Below are positions 55,790 through 64,000 of a stretch of 64,000 bases of DNA, piece by piece. Origin of the DNA: Acinetobacter sp. WCHAc010034 (GTDB lineage: Bacteria; Pseudomonadota; Gammaproteobacteria; Pseudomonadales; Moraxellaceae); the NCBI RefSeq assembly GCF_001696615.3, contig NZ_CP032279.1:1550001-1614000 (forward strand), in the 5' to 3' direction. Under the pieces are notes generated by a model. The model worked only from the letters and a program-made list of their open reading frames with translations. It had not been told where the DNA came from and did not search any database. A program made the translations under genes and the position numbers. Each line of letters opens with the position of its first letter. The first letter of the stretch is position 1.

Positions 55790-57616
55790 CTATTTGCTGG
55801 ATTTAGGAGTATCTAAAGGTTTGTCTAAAGGCACGTTCATCAGGCGCAGGGACTCCTGCATGACGCGCGCAAAGACCGGCGCGGAAACTGTGCCGCCGAA
55901 ATAAGTGCCTTTCGGGTTTTCAACCACCACCACCATGGCGATGCGCGGATCGCTGACTGGAGCAACGCCGGCAAACAGGGCGCGGTATTCTGTAGTTGAA
56001 TAGCCTTTGCGGTCCGGGCGCAGCTTATGCGCCGTGCCGGTTTTGCCGGCAACGCGGTAGCCTGAAATATTGGCGCGGGTGGCCGTGCCGCCCGGCATGG
56101 TGGCCGATTCCATCATCAGCAGCACCTGATCGGCAATCGCCGGGCTGATCATCTGCTCGCCTTTCGCCGGCGCTTCCAGCTTGTACAGGCTGAGCGGCAT
56201 TTTGACGCCCTTGTTGGCGATCATGGCATAGGCGTCCGCCATCTGCAGCACCGTCGCGTTCAGGCCGTAGCCGTAGGCCATGGTGGCGACTTCAGACACA
56301 TTCCACTTGCTTTTCGGCAGGATCAGGCCCGCGCTTTCGCCGGGGAATTTCACCGCTGAGCGCTGGCCAAAGCCTAAACGCTGATAGAAAGTCGGCAGGG
56401 TTGAATAAGGCAGGGACAGCGCGATTTTCGCCACGCCGACGTTGGAGGATTTCTGAATGATCCCGCCGAGGGTCAATGCGCCGTAATTATGCGTATCGCG
56501 GATAGTGTGGTTGCCTACCCGCATTGAGCCCGGCGAAGTATTCACCACGGTGTTCGGCATATACTTGCCGCTTTCCAGCGCCATCGCCACAGTCAGCGGC
56601 TTCATGGTTGAACCCGGCTCAAAGGAGTCCACCGCCCCGCGGTTGCGCATGGCGTCTTTATTGCCCAGGCTGTTTTTGTCATTCGGGTTATACGATGGCC
56701 AGCTGGTCATGGCCAGAATCTCGCCGGTTTTCACATCCACTGCAATCGCGGTGGCGGAACGGGCATTATTGGCTACGCCGGCGGCGGTCAATTCGCGGTA
56801 CATAATGTACTGCAGGCGTGAGTCAATGCTCAGCGTCACGTTTTCGCCCGGCTCCACTTCCTTCACCACTTCCGGGTCTTTAACGCGGTTGCCTTTTTTG
56901 TCGCGGACAATCTGCTGCTCGCCGTCAGTGCCTGCAAGGCGCTGATTCAGCTGCATTTCCAGCCCTTCAATCCCGCTTCCTTCACTGTTGGTCAGGCCGA
57001 TGATCTGCGAGTTGGGCTGCGGCTGCGGATAGTAACGCTTATAGTTCTTTTCGGTATAAACCCCCTGAAAATCGCGCTTCGCGATCAGCTCGGCCTGCTG
57101 CGGCGGCACTTCTTTCTTCAGCACCAGATAGCGCGAGCGCGGGCGCTCATAGACTTTCTTGCGCAGTTCCGCCCGGTCCATGCCTACGGCATCCGCCAGC
57201 TCATCCAGGTTCATATTTTTGTCGGGCAGCTGGCGCTTCAGCTTGCGGCTGTTCGGCTCTTTTTCCAGCTGCGCCATGATGTCTTCATACAGCTTCTTAT
57301 TGTCAAAATAATCGCGCGGGTCCATCACTACTTTCATCACCGGCGTGCTGATGGCCAAAGGCACGCCGTGGCGGTCATAAATCACGCCGCGCATCGCCCG
57401 GATTTTTTCCGTTCTTAAAATATTGGCATTGGCTTTATTCTGCAGAAAGTCCTTATTGATGACCTGCACATAAAAAGCGCGCCCGACCAGGGCGAGAAAA
57501 CACAGCAGCACCACGCCCCACATCAGGTAAAAACGCCACATTTCAACATTGATGACATGCTTGCCTGTCACTGACTGCTTTTTCCGCACTGCCTGCTTAA
57601 TTCTCTTATCCACCAT
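55790..57616 (-). CDS. ftsI: Septal transpeptidase PBP3 (FtsI)
   Basis: FtsI crosslinks septal peptidoglycan with FtsW and the divisome. The 608-residue class B PBP has a short cytoplasmic N-terminus, one membrane helix (about 30-48) and a pedestal domain. The transpeptidase has STMK (near residue 332), SSN (near 388) and KTG in AGKTGTAHK (near 522). The start at 57616 (MVDKRIKQAVRKK) is chosen; an earlier frame start would lie inside ftsL. It overlaps the ftsL end by location and continues into murE. Confidence 0.97.
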   Translation of the reverse strand: MVDKRIKQAVRKKQSVTGKHVINVEMWRFYLMWGVVLLCFLALVGRAFYVQVINKDFLQNKANANILRTEKIRAMRGVIYDRHGVPLAISTPVMKVVMDPRDYFDNKKLYEDIMAQLEKEPNSRKLKRQLPDKNMNLDELADAVGMDRAELRKKVYERPRSRYLVLKKEVPPQQAELIAKRDFQGVYTEKNYKRYYPQPQPNSQIIGLTNSEGSGIEGLEMQLNQRLAGTDGEQQIVRDKKGNRVKDPEVVKEVEPGENVTLSIDSRLQYIMYRELTAAGVANNARSATAIAVDVKTGEILAMTSWPSYNPNDKNSLGNKDAMRNRGAVDSFEPGSTMKPLTVAMALESGKYMPNTVVNTSPGSMRVGNHTIRDTHNYGALTLGGIIQKSSNVGVAKIALSLPYSTLPTFYQRLGFGQRSAVKFPGESAGLILPKSKWNVSEVATMAYGYGLNATVLQMADAYAMIANKGVKMPLSLYKLEAPAKGEQMISPAIADQVLLMMESATMPGGTATRANISGYRVAGKTGTAHKLRPDRKGYSTTEYRALFAGVAPVSDPRIAMVVVVENPKGTYFGGTVSAPVFARVMQESLRLMNVPLDKPLDTPKSSK

Positions 57617-57629
57617 GGTACAGCTAGCC

Positions 57630-57962
57630 TTATTTTTTCTCTTCTGAAGTCTGCGGTAAAGATATAACAACCGTTTGCGCCACTGGCGGAGAGTACATCC
57701 GAAGCTGGGTCACCGCCCGCGTGCCGATTTGCGCGGTTGCGCCGAAAGTCTGCTGCTCAATCAGCAGGCGCCCCCATTCCGCATTCAGGTCATCACGTTC
57801 ACGCAGGTAAGTGCTGAGCTTGCGGTAATCCTGACGGTATTCAAAGACCTGAAAAACCACCACCACAGCGCTGCTGAACACCAATGCCAGCAGAATGGCA
57901 TAGGCCACGGTTTTTTTCAGTTTCAGATTGTCAGCTGTTTTTTCTATCGCTTCAGTTTTCAT
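57630..57962 (-). CDS. ftsL: Cell division protein FtsL
   Basis: FtsL is a small bitopic divisome protein that forms a coiled-coil with FtsB and recruits FtsW/FtsI. The 110-residue product has an N-terminal charged stretch, a helix (AILLALVFSSAVVVVFQVF, ~19-37) and a coiled-coil region (YLRERDDLNAEWGRLLIEQQTFG). Sequence conservation of FtsL is low, but size, topology and position between rsmH and ftsI support the call. Confidence 0.92.
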   Translation of the reverse strand: MKTEAIEKTADNLKLKKTVAYAILLALVFSSAVVVVFQVFEYRQDYRKLSTYLRERDDLNAEWGRLLIEQQTFGATAQIGTRAVTQLRMYSPPVAQTVVISLPQTSEEKK

Positions 57963-57972
57963 TATTCGCCTT

Positions 57973-58884
57973 TTAAGCTAAACGTTCTGCCACGCGAAGC
58001 CAAGCGCTGCGTGAACGCGGATTGGCTTTAACTTCCGCATCGCTGGCGCGGATGCGCGCGATTTTTTTCAAGCGGCGGGTATCTTCCCGCTTTTGAGGCA
58101 AGCCCCAGCCGGTATCTTCCGCCAAGGTCGATTCTTTTTGAATAAACTGCTTAATCAGCCGGTCTTCCAGGGAATGGAAGCTGATCACCGCCAAAGTCCC
58201 TTCCGGCTTCAGCACATCCACGGCTTGAGGCAGGAAAATTTCAATATCTTCTAATTCTTTATTAATGGCAATACGGATGGCCTGAAAAGTCCGCGTGGCG
58301 GCGTGTTTATTTTTTTCCCACTTGGGATGCGCCACTTTGACAATTTCCGCCAGCTTGCCGGTGGTTTCAATATAGCCGGCATTTTTAATGGCTTTGGCAA
58401 TGCGGCGGCTGTAGCGCTCTTCACCGTATTGATAGATGTAATTCGCCAGCGCTTCTTCTTCAATTTTCAGCAGCCATTCCGCCGCGGTCTGGCCTTGGGA
58501 ATTGTCCATGCGCATGTCCAGCGGGCCGTCATTCATAAAGCTGAAGCCGCGCTCCGCCTGATCCAGCTGCGGCGATGAAACCCCTAAATCCGCCATGACG
58601 CCATCCACCGACTCTATGCCCCGCGCCTGCAGTTCCTGCTTCAGGTCGGCAAAGCTGGCATGGATGATGCTGAAGCGCGGATCTTCCTGCGCCAAGGCAG
58701 CAGCGGTTTCCAAAGCCTGCGGGTCTTTGTCGAAAGCGTACACCCGCGCCGAGGCATCCAGCTTGGACAGCAATAAGCGGGTATGCCCGCCGCGTCCAAA
58801 CGTGCCGTCCACATAAATTCCTGTATTGCGCCCGGCAAGCAGGGCATCAACGGTTTCGTGAAGTAATACAGAAATATGCGACAT
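57973..58884 (-). CDS. rsmH: 16S rRNA m4C1402 methyltransferase
   Basis: RsmH N4-methylates C1402 in the decoding centre of 16S rRNA. The 303-residue protein starts MSHISVLLHETVDALL at 58884. It has the SAM motif VDGTFGRGGHTRLLL, LGVSSPQLDQAERGFSFMNDGPLDMRMD, ATRTFQAIRIAINKELEDI and FHSLEDRLIKQF. It is the first gene of the cell-wall cluster here; no mraZ lies before it, which appears usual for this genus. Confidence 0.97.
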   Translation of the reverse strand: MSHISVLLHETVDALLAGRNTGIYVDGTFGRGGHTRLLLSKLDASARVYAFDKDPQALETAAALAQEDPRFSIIHASFADLKQELQARGIESVDGVMADLGVSSPQLDQAERGFSFMNDGPLDMRMDNSQGQTAAEWLLKIEEEALANYIYQYGEERYSRRIAKAIKNAGYIETTGKLAEIVKVAHPKWEKNKHAATRTFQAIRIAINKELEDIEIFLPQAVDVLKPEGTLAVISFHSLEDRLIKQFIQKESTLAEDTGWGLPQKREDTRRLKKIARIRASDAEVKANPRSRSAWLRVAERLA

Positions 58885-59244
58885 ATGGATGGGTTCAGTA
58901 CAGTAAAAAAGTAACTGCACATTATTACCTTGTTTTAACAAAGCTCCAAACGTCTTTTTGTACAGAAATATTACTTTTCATAGAGAAAACCGTTTTAAAG
59001 TTTGCCGGATGGCCTTTTCCGGCGCAATCCGGCTAAATTTGCAGCTTTGGCCGAAAAAGCCCGCGCAATCCAGCCCGTCTTTTTTGCCTGTTCAGCGCTT
59101 TCCTGCGCCCGGATAAGCGCTGCATTCAGCCAAGCCCGGGAGCAAGCAGGCCCTAAAACAGATCATCTGAAAAGCTGAATGCCGGCCAGTTTCTTAACTG
59201 GCCGGCATTCAGTCTGTCAGCGCGGCTTTTTTACAGCCTGAAAA
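58885..59244. other. 360-nt gap upstream of rsmH
   Basis: No gene or mraZ remnant is visible. On the minus strand a possible promoter for rsmH is TTGGAG, 16 nt, TAATAA, near 58919-58946, with low confidence. The gap also carries the sbp terminator at 59177-59210. Confidence 0.5.
59177..59210 (-). terminator. Terminator-like hairpin after the first sbp gene
   Basis: A perfect 14-bp stem (GAATGCCGGCCAGT / ACTGGCCGGCATTC) with a 6-nt loop is followed on the minus strand by AGCTTTTC. It lies 35 nt after the sbp stop. Confidence 0.75.
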
Positions 59245-60261
59245 TCAGCGTTTTGTATTATAGATCTGATCAAATACGCCGCCATTCACAAAATGCGTCT
59301 GCTGCGCTTTGGCCCAGCCGCCGAACACTTCATCAATGGTGAAGGTTTTCAATGGCGGGAACTGCGCCTTGTATTTGGCCAGCACTTTTTCATTGCGCGG
59401 ACGGTAGAAATGCTTGGCGGCCATTTCCTGCCCCAATGGCGAGTACAGGTAATTGATATAGCCTTCAGCCAGCCATTTGTTGCCATTTTTTTCTACGGTC
59501 TTATCAACAATCGCTACAGAAGGCTCAGTCAAAATAGAAACGGACGGGTAAACGATGTCAAATTTGCCCTTGCCCAGGGTTTTCTGCGTCACCAGCGCTT
59601 CATTTTCCCAGGTCAGCAGCACGTCGCCTATGCCGCGCTCGGCAAAGGTGGTCATCGACGCGCGGGCTGCCGAGTCCATCACCTTGACGTTGCGGTACAT
59701 TTTGCCAACAAAGTCTTTGGCCTTGGCGTCATTGCCGCCCGGCTGCTGCAGCGCATAGCCCCATGCCGACAGGTAGACCCAGCGCGGCAGGCCGCCGGTT
59801 TTCGGGTTTGGGGTAATGATCTGCACGCCCGGCTTGGTCAGGTCTGACCAGTCCTTAATCTTTTTAGGGTTGCCCTTGCGCACCATAAAGACAATGGTCG
59901 AGGTATAAGGCGCGGAGTTGTAAGGAAACTCTTTCTGCCAGCCCGGCTGGATCTGCCCGGATTTGACAATTTCATCAATATCGTTGGCCAAAGCCAAAGT
60001 CACCACATCGCCTTTTAAGCCGTCAACCACAGAACGGGCCTGCTTGCCTGAACCGCCGTGCGACTGCTTGAAGTTTACAGTTTTACCGGTGCGGGATTCC
60101 CAGTAGGCGCCGAAGGACTGGTTGAATTCATCGTAAAATTCACGGGTTGCATCATAGGAGACATTCAGGAATTCACGGTCAGCCGCCTGCGCAGCCGCGC
60201 TGAATGCGAAGCTGGCCGACAGCACCGCGGCGCTGAAAAAAATTTTCAATTGGGTTTTCAT
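59245..60261 (-). CDS. sbp: Sulfate-binding periplasmic protein (first copy)
   Basis: This periplasmic receptor of a sulfate/thiosulfate ABC importer has 338 residues with a signal peptide (ending QAA). The family blocks are [70 protein letters not shown] and GIGDVLLTWENEAL. The start at 60261 (MKTQLKIFF) is chosen over an upstream frame start at 60324, which lacks a signal peptide at the right place. A near-duplicate gene lies upstream on the same strand. No cysT/W/A membrane or ATPase genes are in the window. Likely CysB-controlled. Confidence 0.93.
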   Translation of the reverse strand: MKTQLKIFFSAAVLSASFAFSAAAQAADREFLNVSYDATREFYDEFNQSFGAYWESRTGKTVNFKQSHGGSGKQARSVVDGLKGDVVTLALANDIDEIVKSGQIQPGWQKEFPYNSAPYTSTIVFMVRKGNPKKIKDWSDLTKPGVQIITPNPKTGGLPRWVYLSAWGYALQQPGGNDAKAKDFVGKMYRNVKVMDSAARASMTTFAERGIGDVLLTWENEALVTQKTLGKGKFDIVYPSVSILTEPSVAIVDKTVEKNGNKWLAEGYINYLYSPLGQEMAAKHFYRPRNEKVLAKYKAQFPPLKTFTIDEVFGGWAKAQQTHFVNGGVFDQIYNTKR

Positions 60262-60332
60262 GAGCGTATTAAAAAATTGATCTGCAATGCTGCCCAATAT
60301 AAAAAATAAAGCCGTCAACATCAATGCGCGCC

Positions 60333-60351
60333 GGCGGCCAGTACGGCCGCC
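60333..60351. other. GC-rich hairpin between the sbp copies
   Basis: GGCGGCC (60333-60339) and GGCCGCC (60345-60351) form a perfect 7-bp stem with loop AGTAC in an otherwise AT-rich gap. It lacks a T-run and could be a REP-like remnant, leader hairpin or inefficient terminator. Confidence 0.4.
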
Positions 60352-60510
60352 GCCGCCGGGCGCATTCTATCTTAATACCTTGTTTTTGCGCATAAAAACC
60401 CATATAACACTTTACTTATTCAAGATATATAGCGTTTTCATCTTTGCATATAATAAAAATGCATAATCAGGTTCAGCTGCTGCATGCCGCCAGCTTTAAG
60501 GCATGCAGGC

Positions 60511-61512
60511 TTAATTTTTCCCGCTGTAGATCTGGTCGAAAATGGCGCCATTCGCAAAATGCGCATTTTGCGCCTTGGCCCAGCCGCCAAAGACTTTATC
60601 AACCGTAAAGGTCTGCACTTTCGGGAACTGCGCCGCATATTTGGCTGCAGCCCTGCTGTCGCGCGGGCGGAAATAATGCTTGGCCGCCAGCTCCTGGCCT
60701 TTCGGCGAATATAGATAGTTGAGGTAGCCTTTGGCCAAATTGCGGCTGCCGTTTTTATCGGCGGTTTTATCGACAATCGCCACGGACGGCTCGGCCAGAA
60801 TGGAAATTGACGGATACACCACATCAAACTTATCTTTGCCTAAGCCCTGCGACGCCAGCAGCGCTTCATTTTCCCAGGACAGCAGCACATCGCCTATGCC
60901 GCGCTCGGCAAAAGTAGTCAATGAGCCGCGCGCGCCCGAATCCAGCACTTTCACATTCTGATAAAGCTTTTTCACCAGCTCCCTGGCCTTGGCGTCACTG
61001 CCGCCCGGCTGCTTCAAGGCGTAGCCCCATGCCGACAGGTAAATCCAGCGCGGCGCGCCGCCGGTTTTCGGGTTTGGAGTAATGATTTCCACGCCCGGCC
61101 GGCTTAAGTCATTCCAGTCCTTAATCTGCTTGGGATTGCCCTTGCGCACCAGAAATACGATGGTTGAGGTATAGGGCGCGGAATTATGCGGAAATTCCTT
61201 CTGCCAGTTCCGGTCAATCTGCCCGCTGCGGACAATTTCATCAATATCATTGGCCAGCGCCAGCGTCACCACATCGGCCTGCAGCCCGCTTGCGACCGCC
61301 CGCGCCTGCTTGCCTGAACCGCCGTGCGACTGCTTGAAGCTGACCTCCTGCCCGGTGCGCTTTTTCCAGTAGGCGCCGAACTCTTGATTATACTCCTGAT
61401 AAAACTCGCGGGTCGGATCATAGGACACATTTAGAAACTCCCTGGCGGCGGCCGCTTCAGCCGCAGCTGCGCTTAACAGCGCCAGCGCGCCGGCAGCGAT
61501 GGTTTTTTTCAT
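60511..61512 (-). CDS. Sulfate-binding periplasmic protein (second copy)
   Basis: This 333-residue periplasmic sulfate/thiosulfate receptor is highly similar to the product of 59245-60261 along its whole length. It has the same family blocks: [88 protein letters not shown]. The signal peptide is Ala-rich. It is preceded by a 380-nt regulatory gap and followed by the other copy after about 250 nt. Two receptors may serve one transporter with different oxyanion preference. Confidence 0.92.
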   Translation of the reverse strand: MKKTIAAGALALLSAAAAEAAAAREFLNVSYDPTREFYQEYNQEFGAYWKKRTGQEVSFKQSHGGSGKQARAVASGLQADVVTLALANDIDEIVRSGQIDRNWQKEFPHNSAPYTSTIVFLVRKGNPKQIKDWNDLSRPGVEIITPNPKTGGAPRWIYLSAWGYALKQPGGSDAKARELVKKLYQNVKVLDSGARGSLTTFAERGIGDVLLSWENEALLASQGLGKDKFDVVYPSISILAEPSVAIVDKTADKNGSRNLAKGYLNYLYSPKGQELAAKHYFRPRDSRAAAKYAAQFPKVQTFTVDKVFGGWAKAQNAHFANGAIFDQIYSGKN

Positions 61513-61893
61513 GGCATTGCACTCATCTGTTCAGTTAAATGCACTATATGAATATAAAATACTTTTAACAATCAGCTGTTTATACTATTAAATGGCTTGC
61601 ATTCCTGTTTTATGCATATGCATAATCCTGCATTGATTTGCGCGATTGATGCTAAATCAGGCGGCTGAAGGCATCCGCCTCCACGCTGTCTCCACAGTTG
61701 TCTGCTACAAATAGGCCAGTCAAGGAGAAAGCTCCTGGATTTGGCAGCTTGCCGGCCTGATTTTTAGCCTTTTTGTAAAAAATGTGACGCAGTTCCTGAA
61801 ATTTACCGCAAAAAATGCTTAAATGGCTGCATTACTACTAGAAAACAGCCAAATCGCTATGATTTGAACATCAGCTTAAGGGGAAGTTTGAAA
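61513..61893. other. Divergent regulatory gap between sbp copy and small secreted protein gene
   Basis: No gene is visible in these 381 nt. The most striking element is a 16-bp palindrome at 61610-61625. The region next to the small-protein gene ends with AGGGGAAG as its ribosome binding site. Confidence 0.6.
61610..61625. promoter_or_regulatory. 16-bp perfect palindrome upstream of the sbp copy
   Basis: TTATGCATATGCATAA is self-complementary, about 100 nt upstream of the sbp-copy start. The half-site ATGCATAATC recurs near 60459, upstream of the other sbp gene. This suggests a shared operator for sulfur control; the regulator is not known. Confidence 0.45.
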
Positions 61894-62193
61894 ATGAAAT
61901 CACCTTTATTTTCTGCAATATGCTTAGGCTTAGGCCTGACTTTCGCAGCCCAGGCCGGCCATGCCGCCGCCATCAGCAAATCAGCCAGCAGCAAAGCCGC
62001 TTTGCCTGCTGAAAAAGGCTCGCTGATTGAAAAAGCCATTCATCAGCAGAAAAATGCGGGCCAGCTGCAGCTGGACGGCAATTTAAAAATGCTGACCGCG
62101 CTGAAAGCCGCGCCGACACAGAATTTCCTTGCATCGCAGAACCAGAGCTTCACCCGCTTTGTGCAGGCGCTGTTCCCGCAGCACAGCTCCTGA
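61894..62193 (+). CDS. Small predicted exported protein of unknown function
   Basis: This 99-residue protein has a clear Sec signal peptide (MKSPLFSAICLGLGLTFAAQAGHAAA). The mature part of ~73 residues is Lys/Ala/Gln/Ser-rich with no Cys and no recognisable domain. AGGGGAAG lies a little upstream of the ATG at 61894; the in-frame ATG at 61864 would spoil the signal peptide. Codon use resembles neighbouring genes, so it is probably real. It stands alone between the sulfate-receptor gene and gltX. Confidence 0.7.
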   Translation: MKSPLFSAICLGLGLTFAAQAGHAAAISKSASSKAALPAEKGSLIEKAIHQQKNAGQLQLDGNLKMLTALKAAPTQNFLASQNQSFTRFVQALFPQHSS

Positions 62194-62324
62194 CTGCCGG
62201 GCGCAGGCCATCCCCCGCTTTGAAGCCTGAGCGCAGCCTCATTACTGAATGTTGAATTAAGCATTAAGTGATGGGGCTTTTTCGTTATAATAGCTGCAAT
62301 TTACACTTTGAATATTATCCGGTT

Positions 62325-63833
62325 ATGACAGTCCGTACTCGCATCGCGCCATCTCCTACTGGCTTTCCCCATGTAGGCACAGCTTACATCGCTTTATTTA
62401 ACTTATGCTTCGCCAAGCAGCATGGCGGCGAGTTCATCCTCCGCATTGAAGATACCGACCAGCTGCGCTCTACGCCGGAATCCGAAAAAATGATTCTGGA
62501 CTCATTGCGCTGGCTGGGCCTGAACTGGTCTGAAGGCCCGGATATAGGCGGCCCGCACGCGCCTTACCGCCAGTCGGAGCGCATGGGTATTTACAGGCAG
62601 TATGCGCTGGAACTTGTGGAAAAAGGCCATGCCTTCTACTGCTTCGCTACGGCGGAAGAGCTTGATCAGATGCGCGCAGAACAGCAGGCGCGCGGCGAGT
62701 CGCCGCGCTATGACGGCCGCGGCTTGAACTTGGCGCAGGACGAAGTCGAGCGCCGCCTGGCTGCCGGCGAAGCGCATGTCATCCGCATGAAAGTGCCGGC
62801 TGAAGGCGTTTGCAAATTCAATGACATGCTGCGCGGCGAAGTGGAAATTCCATGGGCGCAGGTCGACATGCAGATTCTGCTGAAAACTGACGGCCTGCCG
62901 ACCTACCACCTCGCCAACGTGGTGGATGACCATTTGATGCAGATCACCCACGTCATCCGCGGCGAAGAGTGGATTCCTTCCGCGCCGAAGCACCAGCTGC
63001 TGTACCAGTACTTCGGCTGGGAAATGCCTGCGCTGTGCCACATGCCGCTGCTGCGCAACCCGGACAAATCCAAGCTGTCCAAGCGCAAAAACCCGACTTC
63101 AATCAATTATTACAAAGACATCGGCGTGCTGCCGGAAGCCCTGCTGAACTATCTGGGCCGCATGGGCTGGTCAATGCCGGACGAAAGCGAAAAATTCACC
63201 TTGGCGGAAATGGTGCAGCACTTTGACATTCAGCGCGTGTCGCTGGGCGGCCCGATCTTTGACGTGGAAAAGCTCAACTGGCTGAACGGCCAGTGGATCA
63301 AGGGCCTGACGCCTGCTGAACTGCTGAATACCTTGCTGGCCTGGAAGTCTGACCGCCAGACCCTGGAAGACATCGCCGCAGCCATCCAGCCGCGCATCAA
63401 CCTGCTGTCGGAAGCGGTGAACTGGGCCGGCTTCTACTTCAACCAGTTCCCTACGCTGTCGAAAGAGCAGTTCGAAAGCAAGAAGCTCAGCGAAGAACAG
63501 GTGCGCCAAAGCCTGCAGTTCGCCATCTGGCGCCTGGAAAGCCTGTTCACATGGAACAATGACACCGTCAGCCAAACCCTGATGGACTTGGCGAATCAGA
63601 TGGAAATCAAGCTGCGCGACTTCATGCCGGCGTTCTTTATCGCCATTGCCGGCTCAACCTCATCTACGCCGGTGATGCAGTCCATGGTTACCCTTGGCCC
63701 GGATCTGACCTTCGCGCGCCTGCGCCACGCCCTTGAAATTGCCGGCGGGCCGAGCAAAAAAGAAGCGAAAGTCTGGGAAAAGCTCAATGAAAGCCTGAAA
63801 TTGCCGAAAAATGATGCAGTTGACAGCATTTAA
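62325..63833 (+). CDS. gltX: Glutamyl-tRNA synthetase
   Basis: GltX charges tRNA-Glu. The 502-residue class I synthetase has the HIGH-type motif [13 protein letters not shown] near residue 10 and [18 protein letters not shown]. It also has [44 protein letters not shown] and the KMSKS-type motif KLSKRKN near residue 250. The C-terminal anticodon-binding domain is complete ([29 protein letters not shown]). The ATG at 62325 is the family start. A tRNA-Ala gene follows on the same strand. Confidence 0.97.
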   Translation: MTVRTRIAPSPTGFPHVGTAYIALFNLCFAKQHGGEFILRIEDTDQLRSTPESEKMILDSLRWLGLNWSEGPDIGGPHAPYRQSERMGIYRQYALELVEKGHAFYCFATAEELDQMRAEQQARGESPRYDGRGLNLAQDEVERRLAAGEAHVIRMKVPAEGVCKFNDMLRGEVEIPWAQVDMQILLKTDGLPTYHLANVVDDHLMQITHVIRGEEWIPSAPKHQLLYQYFGWEMPALCHMPLLRNPDKSKLSKRKNPTSINYYKDIGVLPEALLNYLGRMGWSMPDESEKFTLAEMVQHFDIQRVSLGGPIFDVEKLNWLNGQWIKGLTPAELLNTLLAWKSDRQTLEDIAAAIQPRINLLSEAVNWAGFYFNQFPTLSKEQFESKKLSEEQVRQSLQFAIWRLESLFTWNNDTVSQTLMDLANQMEIKLRDFMPAFFIAIAGSTSSTPVMQSMVTLGPDLTFARLRHALEIAGGPSKKEAKVWEKLNESLKLPKNDAVDSI

Positions 63834-63845
63834 TTGATTTTTTAG

Positions 63846-63874
63846 TTGACGCGTGAGCGCGATATCCATAATAT
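63846..63874 (+). promoter_or_regulatory. Promoter of tRNA-Ala
   Basis: TTGACG (63846-63851), a 17-nt spacer and TAATAT (63869-63874) match sigma-70 elements. A GC-rich discriminator (AGCGCTC) follows, typical of stringently controlled stable-RNA promoters. Confidence 0.7.
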
Positions 63875-63892
63875 AGCGCTCACACACAGACT

Positions 63893-63968
63893 GGGGTCAT
63901 AGCTCAGTTGGTAGAGCGCTACAATGGCATTGTAGAGGTCAGGAGTTCGATCCTCCTTGACTCCACCA
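63893..63968 (+). tRNA. tRNA-Ala (anticodon GGC)
   Basis: This 76-nt cloverleaf has acceptor GGGGTCA/TGACTCC, D-arm with AGCTCAGTTGGTAGAGC, and anticodon stem CTACA/TGTAG around loop ATGGCAT (anticodon GGC, read at positions 34-36). The T-arm is AGGAGTTCGATCCTCC and the 3' CCA is encoded. The third acceptor pair is G3:U70, the identity element of alanine tRNAs. It reads GCC (and possibly GCU) codons. Confidence 0.97.
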
Positions 63969-64000
63969 AAAAATGTTTTTTTACCTGTGTTTGCCTCACT

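Overview
The window is a chromosomal segment of a gammaproteobacterium, almost certainly Acinetobacter (Moraxellaceae). This follows from gene content and order: rpsP-rimM-trmD-rplS next to a minor-pilin/competence cluster, gmk-rpoZ-spoT-ridA, bfd-bfr next to pilin genes, ponA divergent from pilMNOPQ-aroK-aroB-gltB-gltD, and a shortened division cluster running from rsmH to mraY. Most genes have G/C-rich third codon positions, which suggests a fairly high-GC Acinetobacter species (inference). I saw no insertion sequence, prophage, integrase or CRISPR array. One tRNA gene, tRNA-Ala(GGC), lies at the right edge.

Layout: 1-7005 holds serA, two EamA-type exporters flanking a large lipoprotein, a TSUP permease and truB. 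7149-10511 is a lipase locus: chaperone gene first, then two tandem secreted lipases. 10579-12712 is the ribosomal/tRNA-modification operon on the minus strand. 12857-19879 is the minor-pilin operon fimT-pilV-pilW-pilX-pilY1-pilin-pilE, with several overlapping stop/start junctions. ispH, gmk, rpoZ, spoT and ridA follow, then bfd and bfr with a Fur-like site.

26007-30168 is the most unusual stretch. It is AT-rich and minus-strand, with two type IV pilin genes. Each has a good sigma-54 (GG-N10-GC) promoter candidate. Between them sit an unrecognised polytopic membrane protein carrying an in-frame G9 tract and a membrane-anchored beta-lactamase-fold serine hydrolase. The second pilin is followed by a TfpX/TfpZ-family accessory gene. 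It looks like a mosaic, possibly phase-variable pilin locus.

30381-33621 holds lemA and two TPM-domain genes plus a PF10118-type protein. 33778-47927 holds gltD, gltB, a SPOR-like gene, aroB, aroK and pilQPONM, all on the minus strand, divergent from ponA at 48091. After ponA is a ~108-bp structured intergenic repeat. 50862-58884 holds rlmA and the cell-wall cluster mraY-murF-murE-ftsI-ftsL-rsmH. Two near-duplicate sulfate-binding protein genes, a small secreted protein, gltX and tRNA-Ala close the window.

The window therefore carries both the pilus-building machinery (alignment subcomplex and secretin PilMNOPQ; priming complex of minor pilins and PilY1) and the pilin subunits, which together support twitching and natural transformation in this genus. 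Two proteins have visibly altered active sites. Bacterioferritin keeps its haem Met but lacks several ferroxidase ligands. SpoT keeps its HD hydrolase motifs but has a degenerate synthetase domain.
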